The notes under the pieces were generated by a model, which saw only the letters and a list, made by a program, of their open reading frames with translations, made no database searches and was not told where the DNA came from. A stretch of DNA of 64,000 nucleotides from CAVXNB01 sp963763085 (GTDB taxonomy: Bacteria > Actinomycetota > Acidimicrobiia > Acidimicrobiales > Bog-793): assembly GCA_963763085.1 (NCBI GenBank), contig CAVXNB010000008.1, positions 372,001 through 436,000 of the forward strand, written 5' to 3'. Positions 18,070 through 27,372 of the stretch are shown in pieces (position 1 is the first letter of the stretch; each line of letters opens with the position of its first letter). Position numbers and translations under genes: made by a program.

Positions 18070-19121
18070 GCCCGCTCGGCGATGGGCCGCTCGGCGATGG
18101 GCCGCTGGTCGAGGTGGACGATCTCTGCGTCACCTTCGAGGTGTCCGCGCAGAGCTGGGGCTGGAAACCGCAGCTGCTTCACGCCGTCGACGGCGTCACC
18201 TTCGCAATCGAGCGGGGCGAGTCCCTGGCCCTCGTCGGCGAGTCGGGCTCCGGCAAGACGACGGTCGGCCGCGCGCTCCTCGGCTTGTACCGGCCGTCCC
18301 GTGGCTCGGTCCGCTTCGAAGGCGCCGATGTCAGCAAACTGAAGGGAGACGCGCTCAAGCGCTTCCGCAGCCGGTCGCAGATGATCTTCCAGGATCCGTA
18401 CGCGTCGCTCAACCCGCGCATGAAGGTGGGCACGATCATCGCCGAGCCGTTGCGGGCGCACGGCTACGGATCGCACGCCAGGCGCAACGAGCGCGTCCGG
18501 GAGCTGCTCGATCTCGTTGGCCTGCCGCCCGACACCGCCGACCGGTTCCCCTACGCCTTCTCCGGTGGCCAGCGCCAGCGCATCGGCATCGCCCGGGCGC
18601 TGGCGCTCGGGCCGGAGTTCGTCGTCGCCGACGAGCCCGTGAGCGCGCTCGACGTCTCGATCCAGGCCCAGATCGTCAACCTGCTCACGGACCTGCGCGA
18701 CGACCTCTCGCTCACCATGGTGTTCATCGCGCACAACCTCGCCGTCGTCCGCCACGTGGCGACGCGTGTGGCGGTCATGTACCTGGGCCGGCTCGTCGAG
18801 GTCGGCACCCGCGACGAGCTGTTCGCCAACCCGGCCCACCCCTACACGCGGGCGCTGCTGCGGGCGGTCCCGCCGCCGGACCCCACGGCCGGCTGGAACG
18901 GCCAGGACGTCGCGCTCCACGGCGACATCCCGAGCCCGGTCAACCCGCCGAGCGGTTGCCGGTTCCACACCCGCTGCCCGGAGGCGATCGAGATCTGTCA
19001 ACGGGTGGATCCGGAGCTGCAGACCTGGCCCTCGGGGCACCAGGTCGCGTGTCACCTGGCCGTGCGCCCAGCCGAGGACCGCGCGACGCCGGAGCAGGGC
19101 AACCGTGCAATTTTGTCATAA
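18066..19121 (+). CDS. ABC transporter ATP-binding protein, DppF type
   Basis: 351 residues, starting at a GTG overlapping the previous stop. The N-terminus repeats a short direct duplication (PLGDGPLGDGPLVEV). Walker A is GESGSGKTTVGRALLG, the Q-loop FQDPYASLNPRM, the signature FSGGQRQRIGIARAL, Walker B FVVADEPVSALDVS and the H-loop IAHNLAVV. The C-terminal zinc/Fe-S-type pattern CRFHTRCPEAIEIC is present. It is the second ATPase of the importer. The 15-base motif shared with the dppC leader overlaps its stop codon, suggesting an internal promoter for the binding-protein gene. Confidence 0.93.
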   Translation: MSPLGDGPLGDGPLVEVDDLCVTFEVSAQSWGWKPQLLHAVDGVTFAIERGESLALVGESGSGKTTVGRALLGLYRPSRGSVRFEGADVSKLKGDALKRFRSRSQMIFQDPYASLNPRMKVGTIIAEPLRAHGYGSHARRNERVRELLDLVGLPPDTADRFPYAFSGGQRQRIGIARALALGPEFVVADEPVSALDVSIQAQIVNLLTDLRDDLSLTMVFIAHNLAVVRHVATRVAVMYLGRLVEVGTRDELFANPAHPYTRALLRAVPPPDPTAGWNGQDVALHGDIPSPVNPPSGCRFHTRCPEAIEICQRVDPELQTWPSGHQVACHLAVRPAEDRATPEQGNRAILS

Positions 19122-19127
19122 CATTCC
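19113..19127 (+). promoter_or_regulatory. Motif TTGTCATAACATTCC, copy 2 (before the binding-protein gene)
   Basis: Exact repeat of 15088-15102. It overlaps the end of the dppF-like gene and lies about 40 bases before ATG 19168. Here a TAGTTT stands about 16 bases after TTGTCA, so it could act as an internal promoter that boosts the binding protein. Confidence 0.5.
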
Positions 19128-19167
19128 AACGATGTAGTTTGAGCACGAAGGGGGAGGTGCCGCGGCG

Positions 19168-20880
19168 ATGACCGAACGGTGCGACGGCTTGGGAAACGAG
19201 ATGCAAGAGGCGCCGCCGATGCGAATCGACCGGCGTGCGTTCCTGGCGAGAGCCGCCCTTCTCGGCGCCGGCGGCGTGGCGTTCGCCGCCTGCGGGAGCT
19301 CGCCGGCGTCGACGGGCACAAGCCAGACCACTCAGCCGGCGATGGACAAGAACGCGACGCTCAACTTCGCGATGAGCACGACGATTCCAGGACTAGACCC
19401 GCAGAAATGGTGGAACGGTGCCGCGGGATGCGGTCAGTGCTCGATCTTCGAGACGCTGCTGACCGTCGACCCCTACACACAGAAGCTCGTTCCGACGCTC
19501 GCGACGGGAATGCCGACCGTATCCAACAGCGGCCACCGGTCCACATTCACCCTCCGCAAAGGCGTGAAGTTCACGAACGGCCAGCCCGTGACGAGCGCCG
19601 ACGTCAAGTACTCCTTCGAGCGGCTCGTCCTCCCGTCGTACGGCGCGCAGGCAGGGAGCCTTTACACGCCGCTCGCCATCACGGGCATGTCTGCAGTCCT
19701 CAATGAGAAGGCCAAGACCCTGAGCGGCATCACGACGCCCGACCCGCAGACAATCGTGTTCGATTTCGATTACCCCGACAGCGCATTCATATACCTGATC
19801 TCGTTCCCCTCCGCCGGCGTCGTGCCGATGGCGCTCTTCGAAGAAGTCGGCTTCAACCATTTCAACTGGAACCCGGTCGGCACCGGGCCCTTCAAGGCGG
19901 ACGTCGTCAACGAGCAGACTCAGATCTCGCTCAAGCGCAACGCGAAGTACTGGAAACCCTCGGTTCCGAGCTACGCCGGGGTCAACTGGCAAATGGGGAT
20001 CGACGATAGCTTGTCGATGATCCGCATCGAATCGGGCCAGACCGACATGATGTACGACCCCGTGCCGAGCGGCTATGTGCAGAACGTCGTCGGCAACGCG
20101 ACCTACGTGCGCAACCACCAGACGGTGAAGACGCCGCAGAACAACTGCTATTGGCTGTCACTCAGCTTGAAAGACCCGGTGCTGAAGGACGTCCGCGTGC
20201 GCCAGGCGATCGCCATGGCCATCGACAAGCAGCGAGTCCTCCAGGTGATGAACGGTCTCGGGCAGGTCGCCAACGGCGGCTTCTTCTCGCCCCTCAGCCC
20301 GTACTACCAGGACGGCCTGGCGTATTCCTACAACGTCTCGAAGGCGAAGAGCCTCATCGCCGAGGCCGGCGTCCCCAAGGACGCGACTGTGAAGATCTGG
20401 AGCTCGAACCGGTTCCCGTACGAGGCCGTCGGGCAGGTCGTCCAGGCGAACCTGGCCACGATCGGCATCACCGCGGAGTACATCCCCATGGAGTACGACG
20501 CTTTCGCCAACTTCACGGCCAACAGCCCCGCCGGCATGTTGCTGTGGGCCTGGGAGCTCTACTACCCGAGCGGCTCGTACATCGTCGACTCGGCGTTCAC
20601 GACGAGCGCCGAGAAGGCGGGCTGCTGCAACTACTCCTGGTACGCGTCGGACTCTCTCGACCAGCTCACCGTTGCGGCCCACCACGCCACGGACCCGGCC
20701 GATGTCGTCTCGATCTACAAGCAGATCGACAAGGTCGTGGTCCAGGAAGAAGTGCTCTGGGTTCCCCTCGTGTACCCGATGCGCCTCGACTTCGTGAGCT
20801 CGCGGGTGCGGGACTTCCAGGCCGCGGTCGGGAGTGGAGAGGACCAGCAGCGCTACTTCTACAAGTACGCGTTGACGTAA
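19168..20880 (+). CDS. ABC transporter substrate-binding lipoprotein, DppA/OppA type
   Basis: 570 residues. The first 42 contain a twin-arginine-type lipoprotein signal: DRRAFLARAALLGAGGVAF ending at a lipobox Cys (residue 42), so the protein is probably anchored outside the membrane. ATG 19168 is chosen for the GGGGGAGG 11 bases ahead; ATG 19219 would also keep the signal peptide. The body is a family 5 solute-binding protein: FTLRKGVKFTNGQPVTSADVKYS, VGTGPFKADV, and DVRVRQAIAMAIDKQRV. It captures the ligand for the transporter encoded upstream. The ligand is not readable from sequence; the operon suggests a carbohydrate-derived compound or conjugate. Confidence 0.93.
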   Translation: MTERCDGLGNEMQEAPPMRIDRRAFLARAALLGAGGVAFAACGSSPASTGTSQTTQPAMDKNATLNFAMSTTIPGLDPQKWWNGAAGCGQCSIFETLLTVDPYTQKLVPTLATGMPTVSNSGHRSTFTLRKGVKFTNGQPVTSADVKYSFERLVLPSYGAQAGSLYTPLAITGMSAVLNEKAKTLSGITTPDPQTIVFDFDYPDSAFIYLISFPSAGVVPMALFEEVGFNHFNWNPVGTGPFKADVVNEQTQISLKRNAKYWKPSVPSYAGVNWQMGIDDSLSMIRIESGQTDMMYDPVPSGYVQNVVGNATYVRNHQTVKTPQNNCYWLSLSLKDPVLKDVRVRQAIAMAIDKQRVLQVMNGLGQVANGGFFSPLSPYYQDGLAYSYNVSKAKSLIAEAGVPKDATVKIWSSNRFPYEAVGQVVQANLATIGITAEYIPMEYDAFANFTANSPAGMLLWAWELYYPSGSYIVDSAFTTSAEKAGCCNYSWYASDSLDQLTVAAHHATDPADVVSIYKQIDKVVVQEEVLWVPLVYPMRLDFVSSRVRDFQAAVGSGEDQQRYFYKYALT

Positions 20881-20896
20881 GAGAGAGGCTCGCCCC

Positions 20897-21712
20897 ATGT
20901 CACTCAATGCCGGCAAGACGAGGCGCATGAAGCGCCTCTTCGACGCGACCGGTCGCACCGTCATCCTGCCCCTCGACATCGTGGTCCCGGTCGGCCGCTT
21001 CGAGGGCGCGCAGGACACTGGAGCGCTGCTCGACATGGCTTCCGCGATGGGCGTGAAGGCGGTGCTGCTGCGCTGGGGCGAGGCCAAGCGCTACGCCGAC
21101 CGGATCGACCCCGGCGTCGGCCTCATAGTGCGCATCAGCGGGTCGACCGGGCTCAACAACGACGACCGCTGGCCGGTGCAGCTGAACAGCGTGCAGGCGA
21201 GCGCGGCCATCGGCGGCGACGCGGTCTGCATCGACGTCCAGATCGGCGACGACCGCGAGGCGGAGTCGCTGCGGAGCCTGGCGGCGGTGTGCGAGGAGGC
21301 GGAGCAGCTCGGCGTCGCGGTGCTGGCCGAGGTCTACGTCGGCGGGGCCGCCGGCGCGGGTAGCCAAGCGGCGAAGGCCCAGGCGCTCGCCTGGGGAGCC
21401 CGCACCGCGCAGGAGCTCGGTGCCGACCTCGTGAAGGTCGCCCACCCGGGTTCGGCCGAGGCCGTCGCGGTGATCTGTGAGCTGGCGCAGATCCCTGTCG
21501 TCACGGCCGGCGGGGACCCGCGCGAACCACTGGACGTGTTGCGCGCCGTGGACGAGGCGCTGCGGGGCGGTGCGGCGGGCACCGCGGTAGGCCGCAACGT
21601 GATCGGCCACGGATCGCCGCCGGAGATGCAGGCGGCGATCCTCGACCTCGTGCTCCGGCGGATGAGCCTGGACGAGGTAAGCGAGCGGATGCAGCCCGCG
21701 GTTCGCGTCTAG
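20897..21712 (+). CDS. Class I aldolase of the LacD/LsrF/DhnA type
   Basis: 271 residues. The N-terminus MKRLFDATGRTVILPLDIVV matches the DeoC/LacD barrel opening; the Schiff-base lysine is probably in GADLVKVAHPG (strand 6); VVTAGGDPREPLDVLRAVDEAL and GTAVGRNVIGHGSP are the phosphate-binding end of the barrel. Relatives cleave tagatose- or fructose-bisphosphate, or thiolyse phospho-AI-2 (LsrF). With an FGGY kinase further along the operon, as in the Lsr system, it may split the phosphorylated catabolite. A TIM-barrel in the cytoplasm; 16 bases after the binding-protein gene with AGAGAGG ahead. Confidence 0.85.
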   Translation: MSLNAGKTRRMKRLFDATGRTVILPLDIVVPVGRFEGAQDTGALLDMASAMGVKAVLLRWGEAKRYADRIDPGVGLIVRISGSTGLNNDDRWPVQLNSVQASAAIGGDAVCIDVQIGDDREAESLRSLAAVCEEAEQLGVAVLAEVYVGGAAGAGSQAAKAQALAWGARTAQELGADLVKVAHPGSAEAVAVICELAQIPVVTAGGDPREPLDVLRAVDEALRGGAAGTAVGRNVIGHGSPPEMQAAILDLVLRRMSLDEVSERMQPAVRV

Positions 21713-21730
21713 CCGGCGGAAACGACGCCA

Positions 21731-22840
21731 GTGGCACGTTTCTCGCCGACGGAGCTCCCGAGTCCGGCACTGCTGCTCGACCTTCCGGCGCTCGAACGCA
21801 ACATCGCGGCGATGGCGTCGTGGGTGGCGGCCAACGGCGTGGCCGTGCGCCCTCACGCCAAGGTCCACAAGTGCCTCGAGATCGCCCGCCGCCAGCTCGC
21901 CGCGGGCGCCATCGGCCTGACGGTGGCGACGGTGTACGAAGCCGAGGCGATGCTCGAGGCAGCACCGCCCGAGATCCTCGTTGCGAACGAGGTCGTCGGG
22001 GACGATCATCTCCGCCGCCTCGCCGGGGTGGCCCGCAGGACCGTGGTCGTCGTCGCCGCCGACGACCCGGCGAATGCGCGGCAGCTCTCGGCGTCGGCCC
22101 GAGCCGCCGGGGTCGAGCTCCGGGTCCTCGTGGACGTCGACGTCGGCATGGGGCGATGCGGCGTTCGCTCGGTTGGCGAAGCCGTCGCGCTCGCCGACGA
22201 GATCCGGGCCCTGCCGGGACTGCGCCTGGCCGGGGTGATGGGCTACGAGGGCCACGTCGTGCTGGAGCCCGAGCCCGAGGTCCGGGCGGCGGCGGCCGGC
22301 GCCGCGATGGACCGCCTGGCGGAGGCGGTGACCGCCATCAGAGAGGCGGGACACGAGGTGGAGATCGTGTCGGCCGGCGGCACGAACACCCACGACATGA
22401 CCGGGCTGCACGCGATCGTGACCGAGCTGCAGGCCGGGACCTATGCCGTCTTGGACACCGGGTACGCGCCTCTCGCACCGCGCTTCGAGCCGGCGCTCTC
22501 CGTGCTGGCGCGGGTGCTGAGTCACCAGGGTGGGAGGGTGGTCCTCGACTGCGGGACCAAGGCCATTTCAGTCGACGTCGCGCCACCGACCGTGCCGGCC
22601 TCGGTCGGATCGGTCCGCGCGGTGCACGAGGAGCATCTGCTGATCGACTCGGCCGAGGGCTGCAGCCTGCGCCCCGGCGACCCGGTCGAGATCGCCGTCG
22701 GCTACACGGGCGGGACCGTCAACCTGCACGACGGCTACTACGTCGTGGACGGCGACGAGGTCGTGGACTTCTGGCGCATCCTCGCCCGCGGTGCCGGCCG
22801 CGTCCCCGCCCGCACGGCGGACGGCGAGGGCTTCACGTGA
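21731..22840 (+). CDS. D-threonine aldolase / D-serine dehydratase-like PLP protein with altered metal site
   Basis: 369 residues, starting at a GTG. The alanine-racemase-type barrel is clear: PSPALLLDLPALERNI, the PLP lysine in VRPHAKVHK, LVDVDVGMGRCGV, and SAGGTNT. In known D-threonine aldolases and D-serine dehydratases the C-terminal motif PNHxCPTVNLHD supplies a His and a Cys or Asp to a metal. Here the equivalent reads VGYTGGTVNLHD, so both metal ligands seem replaced (His by Tyr, Cys by Gly). The enzyme may therefore do different chemistry on a D-amino or hydroxy-amino acid, or be metal-independent. It overlaps the next gene by 4 bases in the catabolic operon. Confidence 0.8.
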   Translation: MARFSPTELPSPALLLDLPALERNIAAMASWVAANGVAVRPHAKVHKCLEIARRQLAAGAIGLTVATVYEAEAMLEAAPPEILVANEVVGDDHLRRLAGVARRTVVVVAADDPANARQLSASARAAGVELRVLVDVDVGMGRCGVRSVGEAVALADEIRALPGLRLAGVMGYEGHVVLEPEPEVRAAAAGAAMDRLAEAVTAIREAGHEVEIVSAGGTNTHDMTGLHAIVTELQAGTYAVLDTGYAPLAPRFEPALSVLARVLSHQGGRVVLDCGTKAISVDVAPPTVPASVGSVRAVHEEHLLIDSAEGCSLRPGDPVEIAVGYTGGTVNLHDGYYVVDGDEVVDFWRILARGAGRVPARTADGEGFT

Positions 22841-24816
22841 ACCCGACGGATCTCTGGACGATCGCAAGAGGCGTCGCCGAGCCACCCCGGGAGACCGTCA
22901 GGCTTTCGGCGGGCAACGCGACGCTCTACCTCGACGGCGGCGACGTCCGCTATTACACGGTGGACGGGCGGGAGCTGCTCCGGCGGGTGTACGTCGCCGT
23001 CCGCAACCCGGCCTGGGAGACGCCGGCCGCCGTGCTCTCGCCGGCCGAGATCAGCGAAGAGCCGGACGGTGGCGTACGCGCGGTCTACGGGGCGACAGTC
23101 GCGGACGGCGAGCTGGAATTCGCGTGGACCGGCGCCATAACGCTCCGGCCCTCCGGCGAGCTCAGTTATGCGATGACCGGCACGGCTGGCTCCAGCTTCG
23201 ACTACGCCCGTATCGGGCTGAACGTGCTGCACCCCCCGGCGCTCGAGGGTCGCAAGTACCGTCTCGTGACCTCGGACGGAGTGCTCGAAGGCGTGATCCC
23301 GGAGGGCATCGGCCAGCAGCCGTTCGTCGACGGCGAGTACTACCCGCTCCTCCCCGCATTCCGGTCGCTCGAGCTCGACCTCGAAGGTCCGGTCGCGGCG
23401 CACTTCGAGTTCAGCGGTGACGAGTTCGAGCTCGAGGATCAGCGCAATTGGCTCGACGCCTCGTACAAGTCCTACAGCACTCCGATGTCGCTCGCACTCC
23501 TTCATGCCGACCCCGGCCAGTCGATCGCCCAGGAGGTCCGCGTGCGAGCGGAGGGCCCGCCGGCCGGCCGATCATCGCCGCCCGCCACCGGGCGGGGACG
23601 CGTCGTGCTGCAGCTCGAGGAGGCGGATCCGGCCGGCGTCTACCCGGTTATCGGCCTCGGGCTCCCGGCCGACGCCCCCGACCTGAGCGGCGTCGAGCGC
23701 GAGCTGATCGGAAGGCTCCGACTTGGCCACCTGCGCGCCGACCTGCGGTTGTCGTCGGACGACGTGGCGGATCATGCCGCTCATGCCGGAGCCGCCGCGC
23801 TCGGGTGCGTCTGCGGCCTCGAGCTCGCCGTCTTCGTCGATTCGGCGTCGAGCTCCGAGCTCGCCCGCCTCAAGGCGGCCGTCGACGCACTCGAGGCACT
23901 CGAGGCGCCGATCAGACGCCTGCTCGCGTTCAGCGAGCACGAGCTCGTAACGTCTCCGGCCACCGTCACAGCCGTCCGTGAGGCCGTCGGTGCGGACCTG
24001 CCGGTGTTCGGGGGCACGAATCTGAACTTCGCCGACCTCAACCGCGACCGTCCCGATCCCTTCTCGGCGGACGGTTTCGCTTTCAGCGCCAACCCGCAGG
24101 TCCACTCCTCCGACGACCGGTCGATGACCGAGACGCCGAGCAGCTTCCGGGACCAGCTGAGAACCGCCCGGAGCTTCCTCGGCGACCGGCCCATCGTCGC
24201 CAGCCCCATCACGCTCCTGGCGAGGTTCAACGCAGACGCACCCGGCGCCGGCACCATCGGGCTCGGAGAGCCGGTGCCCGCCGATCACCGACAGGCTTCT
24301 CTGCTCTGCGCGGGGTTCGCGGCCATTTCGCTCAAGAACCTGGCGGCCGGCCGGGCCGCGGCTGCGACGTTCTTCGAGACCTCGGGCGATCGCGGCGTCA
24401 TGGCCGCGGCTCCGGAGGCCGGCGCCGCGAAGAGCGCGTCCGGGCTGGCGGCGGGCACGACGTTCCCCGTCTACGACGTGCTGTCGATCTGCAGCCGTTG
24501 GGCCGGCCGTCCGGGCGTGGAGGTGAGCTCGAGCGACCCGCGCTCGGTGGACTCCGCCGCCTGCCGCGTCGACGACCGGCTGCAGGTGCTCATCGCCAAC
24601 ACGACCGCCGACGTGCAGGAGGTGGTGTTCAGCCGGCCTTCCCGGCCGGGTGCCCACAAGGTCCGGTTCGCCGTCATGGACGCGGCCTCGGTGCGGTCCA
24701 ACCGGGACGCGGGCCGCGCCGGCGGGTTCTCCGCTGCCGACGAGCTGGACACCGCGCGACTCGAGCTCGATCTCGGGCCGTACGCCGTCGCGCTCGTCGA
24801 GCTCGAGTCGGATTAG
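22837..24816 (+). CDS. Large three-domain protein, candidate D-apionate-lactonase-like (ApnL family)
   Basis: 659 residues from GTG 22837 overlapping the previous stop; the frame open further left is shadow. An N-terminal beta-rich domain (about 1-230; ATLYLDGGDVRYYTVDGRELL..., ELSYAMTGTAGSSFDY) is followed by a TIM-barrel-like middle (about 260-540; VFGGTNLNFADLNRDRP, FSANPQVHSSDDRSM, GDRPIVASPITLL) and a beta-sandwich C-terminus (LQVLIANTTADVQEV). This order fits the ApnL sugar-acid lactonase family, assigned from memory of the family's layout, not by search. No signal peptide. It stands between a D-threonine-aldolase-like gene and an FGGY kinase, in keeping with sugar-acid catabolism. Another glycoside-active enzyme remains possible. 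Confidence 0.5.
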   Translation: MNPTDLWTIARGVAEPPRETVRLSAGNATLYLDGGDVRYYTVDGRELLRRVYVAVRNPAWETPAAVLSPAEISEEPDGGVRAVYGATVADGELEFAWTGAITLRPSGELSYAMTGTAGSSFDYARIGLNVLHPPALEGRKYRLVTSDGVLEGVIPEGIGQQPFVDGEYYPLLPAFRSLELDLEGPVAAHFEFSGDEFELEDQRNWLDASYKSYSTPMSLALLHADPGQSIAQEVRVRAEGPPAGRSSPPATGRGRVVLQLEEADPAGVYPVIGLGLPADAPDLSGVERELIGRLRLGHLRADLRLSSDDVADHAAHAGAAALGCVCGLELAVFVDSASSSELARLKAAVDALEALEAPIRRLLAFSEHELVTSPATVTAVREAVGADLPVFGGTNLNFADLNRDRPDPFSADGFAFSANPQVHSSDDRSMTETPSSFRDQLRTARSFLGDRPIVASPITLLARFNADAPGAGTIGLGEPVPADHRQASLLCAGFAAISLKNLAAGRAAAATFFETSGDRGVMAAAPEAGAAKSASGLAAGTTFPVYDVLSICSRWAGRPGVEVSSSDPRSVDSAACRVDDRLQVLIANTTADVQEVVFSRPSRPGAHKVRFAVMDAASVRSNRDAGRAGGFSAADELDTARLELDLGPYAVALVELESD

Positions 24817-24829
24817 GAAGCCGCCGGCG

Positions 24830-26338
24830 TTGCAGCTTCTCGGGATCGACCTGGGGACGACCACGTTCAAGGCGGTCGTGTATTCCGAGCGGGGCGTCGT
24901 GAAGGCGGCGGCGGCAACCTCGCCACCGACCGAGTCCACGGTCGTGGCCGGCACCGTCGTCGACCTGTGGCCGGCCGAAGGCGTGTGGGGATGCATCTGC
25001 CAGATCGTGAACGAGGCGGTCGGCCAGCTCGAGGATCCGACGGTGGACGGGCTTGCGATCGCGGAGCTCGGGCTGATCGGGCTTCCCGTCGGTGGGGGAG
25101 GCGAGGCGCTCTACCCGATGGTGTCGTGGATGAACCCGCCCGACCCGTTCGTCGGGATACGAAAGGAGCGCATCGACGAGGTCGCCATGTTCGCGAGCAC
25201 GGGCAACCGCCTCAATCCGATCTACCCGCCGCTGTGGATCTCCTGGCTTCGCCACCACGACCCTGCCTACCCGGCCACGTGCTGGAAGTGGCTGAACATC
25301 GGGGAGTACGTGTCGTGTCGCATGACGGGCGAGGCGGCAGTCGACTTCTCGATGGCCTCGCAGACATTGCTGCTCGACCAGGGCAGCCTCGAGTACCGCG
25401 TCGATCTGCTCGAGGAGATGGGGCTTGCGACCGACTTGTTCCCCGCCCCGCGCAACGCCGGCGATCTGCTCGGGCGCGTCCGCCCGGATGCCGCCCGCGA
25501 GCTGGGCATCGCAGCCGGAACCCCCGTCATGGTCGGCGGAGCCGATTTCGTGACCGGGTCGTACGCATCGGGGATGGTGGACCCCGGCGATTCCGCCATC
25601 ATCACCGGGACGTGGGAGTGCACCGTGCTGTGCAGCGACCGACCGGAGACGTCCTGGGCGATCGCGGAGGTGGGAGGGATCTGCGACCGGCACATCGCCC
25701 CGGGGCGCTGGTCGGTCCGCATCGAGACGTTCTCCGGCGACGTGATCGAGTGGTGGCGGCGGGTCGGTTACGGGGAAGGCGCCGACTGGGGCGAGGTCGT
25801 CGGCGAAGCCTCGCGAGCCGCGCCGGGCAGCGGTGGCGTCGTGTTCGTGCCGCACCTTGCCGGCAGCTACGGACCGCTGCTCGACGAGAAGGAACGTGGT
25901 GCGTTTGTCGGGCTCACGAACCGCACGACGAGGGCCGAGCTGACACGTGCGGTCTTCGAAGGCCTCTGCTTCCAGAGCCGGTACGCGATCGAGGCGCTCC
26001 AGGACGGGCTGGGGAGGACGGCCTCGCGCCTCGTCACGATGGGCGGGGCGACGCGGAACCCGCTCTGGATGCAAACCCGCGCCGACGTGCTCGGGGCCGA
26101 AGTCGACGTCGTGAGCCAGGCCGACGTCACGCCCCGCGGCGCAGCCATGATCGCCGGCGTCGGCGTCGGCCTGTTCTCCGACTTCTGGGACGCCACCCGC
26201 AGCTGGGCGCTCGACCGCTCGACGCTGCGTCCGGACGACGCTCGAGCCGCGACCTATGACGAGCTCTACAAGAGCGTCTACCTGCCGCTCGGGGTGGAAT
26301 TGTCCCCGTTCCACCACAGGCTCGGCGAGGTTAGATGA
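24830..26338 (+). CDS. FGGY-family carbohydrate kinase
   Basis: 502 residues from a TTG preceded by TAGGAAG. The N-terminal phosphate loop is LLGIDLGTTTFKAVVYS; the second domain has VMVGGADFVTGSYASG and the adenosine-binding VTMGGATRNPLWMQTRADVLG. Xylulokinase, gluconate kinase and LsrK share this fold; the substrate-contact loop around ISWLRHHDPAYP is not diagnostic. It would phosphorylate the sugar or sugar acid before aldol cleavage. It follows the ApnL-like gene by 13 bases and overlaps the dehydrogenase gene by 4 bases. Confidence 0.9.
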   Translation: MQLLGIDLGTTTFKAVVYSERGVVKAAAATSPPTESTVVAGTVVDLWPAEGVWGCICQIVNEAVGQLEDPTVDGLAIAELGLIGLPVGGGGEALYPMVSWMNPPDPFVGIRKERIDEVAMFASTGNRLNPIYPPLWISWLRHHDPAYPATCWKWLNIGEYVSCRMTGEAAVDFSMASQTLLLDQGSLEYRVDLLEEMGLATDLFPAPRNAGDLLGRVRPDAARELGIAAGTPVMVGGADFVTGSYASGMVDPGDSAIITGTWECTVLCSDRPETSWAIAEVGGICDRHIAPGRWSVRIETFSGDVIEWWRRVGYGEGADWGEVVGEASRAAPGSGGVVFVPHLAGSYGPLLDEKERGAFVGLTNRTTRAELTRAVFEGLCFQSRYAIEALQDGLGRTASRLVTMGGATRNPLWMQTRADVLGAEVDVVSQADVTPRGAAMIAGVGVGLFSDFWDATRSWALDRSTLRPDDARAATYDELYKSVYLPLGVELSPFHHRLGEVR

Positions 26339-27372
26339 CCGATTTCAGCTGGGTGACCGACCCGGAGATCCTCGGCGTCAGCCGATCCCTGGAGCCTGCC
26401 GCTACCCTCCCGCACCTCGCCGAGCGGATCGACGCCGAGACCGACCCGAACGACTTCGAGATAGGGCTCGACGTCGAACTGCTCAACCTCGACGCGACGA
26501 GCTTCCGGGAGCTGGCGGCCCGCGGGGCCGGCGACCCGGCCCGGATCGCCCAGTTGATCCGCGACATCGTCGCTTCACGCGGCAAGATGCACAATCCGTG
26601 GACCAGTTCCGGTGGCGTGCTCGTCGGACAGGTCGCGACGGTGGGCGCCCGATCGCGCGGCGCGGATCTTCGAGCGGGCACCCGCGTCATACCGCTCGTC
26701 TCGCTGATCGCGATCCCGCTGCGGCTCGAGTCGGTCGGCCCTGTCGACCCGGCGAGCGCGCAGGTGCCGGCGTCCGGGCGCGCCATCCTCACCGGACGCA
26801 TGCCTTTCGCGGTCGTGCCGGCGGATCTGCCGGTGACGGTCGCGCTCACGACTTTCGACGTCTACCCGGTCGCCTCCTACGTGCGCTCCTTCGCGCACCT
26901 GGGCGACCACGTTCTCATACTGGGTGCCGGGCACGCCGGGCTGCTGGCGGCGGCGGCCGCGGGCGAGAGTGTCGGCGAGCAGGGCCACGTGAGCGTTGTC
27001 GACGTCTCGGAGCGGGCGCTGGAACGCCTCGTGGACGTCGCGCCTTTCTCGGTTCGGATCAGAGCGGATGCGACCGACCCGGTCGCCGTCGTCACCGCCC
27101 TCCAGAGCGCAGGGCTGCCGCGGGCCGACCTCACCCTGCTCTGCGCGACCGTCCCCGGTTGTGAAGGCACGGCCATCCTGTCGACCGCCGACTCCGGAGC
27201 GGTGCTGTTCTTCTCGACGGCAACGTCGTTCTCGGCAGCGGCGCTCGGCACCGACGCCGTCAATTCCCGTGCGCGGCTCATCATCCCCAACGGCTGCACG
27301 GAGGACGGCGCGGACTACGCCATCGAGCTCGTCCGTCGCAACCCCGCCTTGCGGGCCAGCTTCGAATCCTGA
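26335..27372 (+). CDS. Dehydrogenase resembling L-erythro-3,5-diaminohexanoate dehydrogenase
   Basis: 345 residues. The MHNPWTSSGGVLVGQV stretch and the later Rossmann loop LILGAGHAGLLAAAAA are typical of the Kdd-type NAD(P) dehydrogenases, which are zinc-free relatives of medium-chain dehydrogenases. The first ~60 residues are the family's extra N-terminal part. Kdd acts in lysine fermentation, but no other lysine-fermentation gene is here; in this operon it more likely oxidises an hydroxyl or amino group of the imported compound. Its 3' end overlaps the convergent phosphotriesterase-family gene by 58 bases. Confidence 0.75.
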   Translation: MTDFSWVTDPEILGVSRSLEPAATLPHLAERIDAETDPNDFEIGLDVELLNLDATSFRELAARGAGDPARIAQLIRDIVASRGKMHNPWTSSGGVLVGQVATVGARSRGADLRAGTRVIPLVSLIAIPLRLESVGPVDPASAQVPASGRAILTGRMPFAVVPADLPVTVALTTFDVYPVASYVRSFAHLGDHVLILGAGHAGLLAAAAAGESVGEQGHVSVVDVSERALERLVDVAPFSVRIRADATDPVAVVTALQSAGLPRADLTLLCATVPGCEGTAILSTADSGAVLFFSTATSFSAAALGTDAVNSRARLIIPNGCTEDGADYAIELVRRNPALRASFES

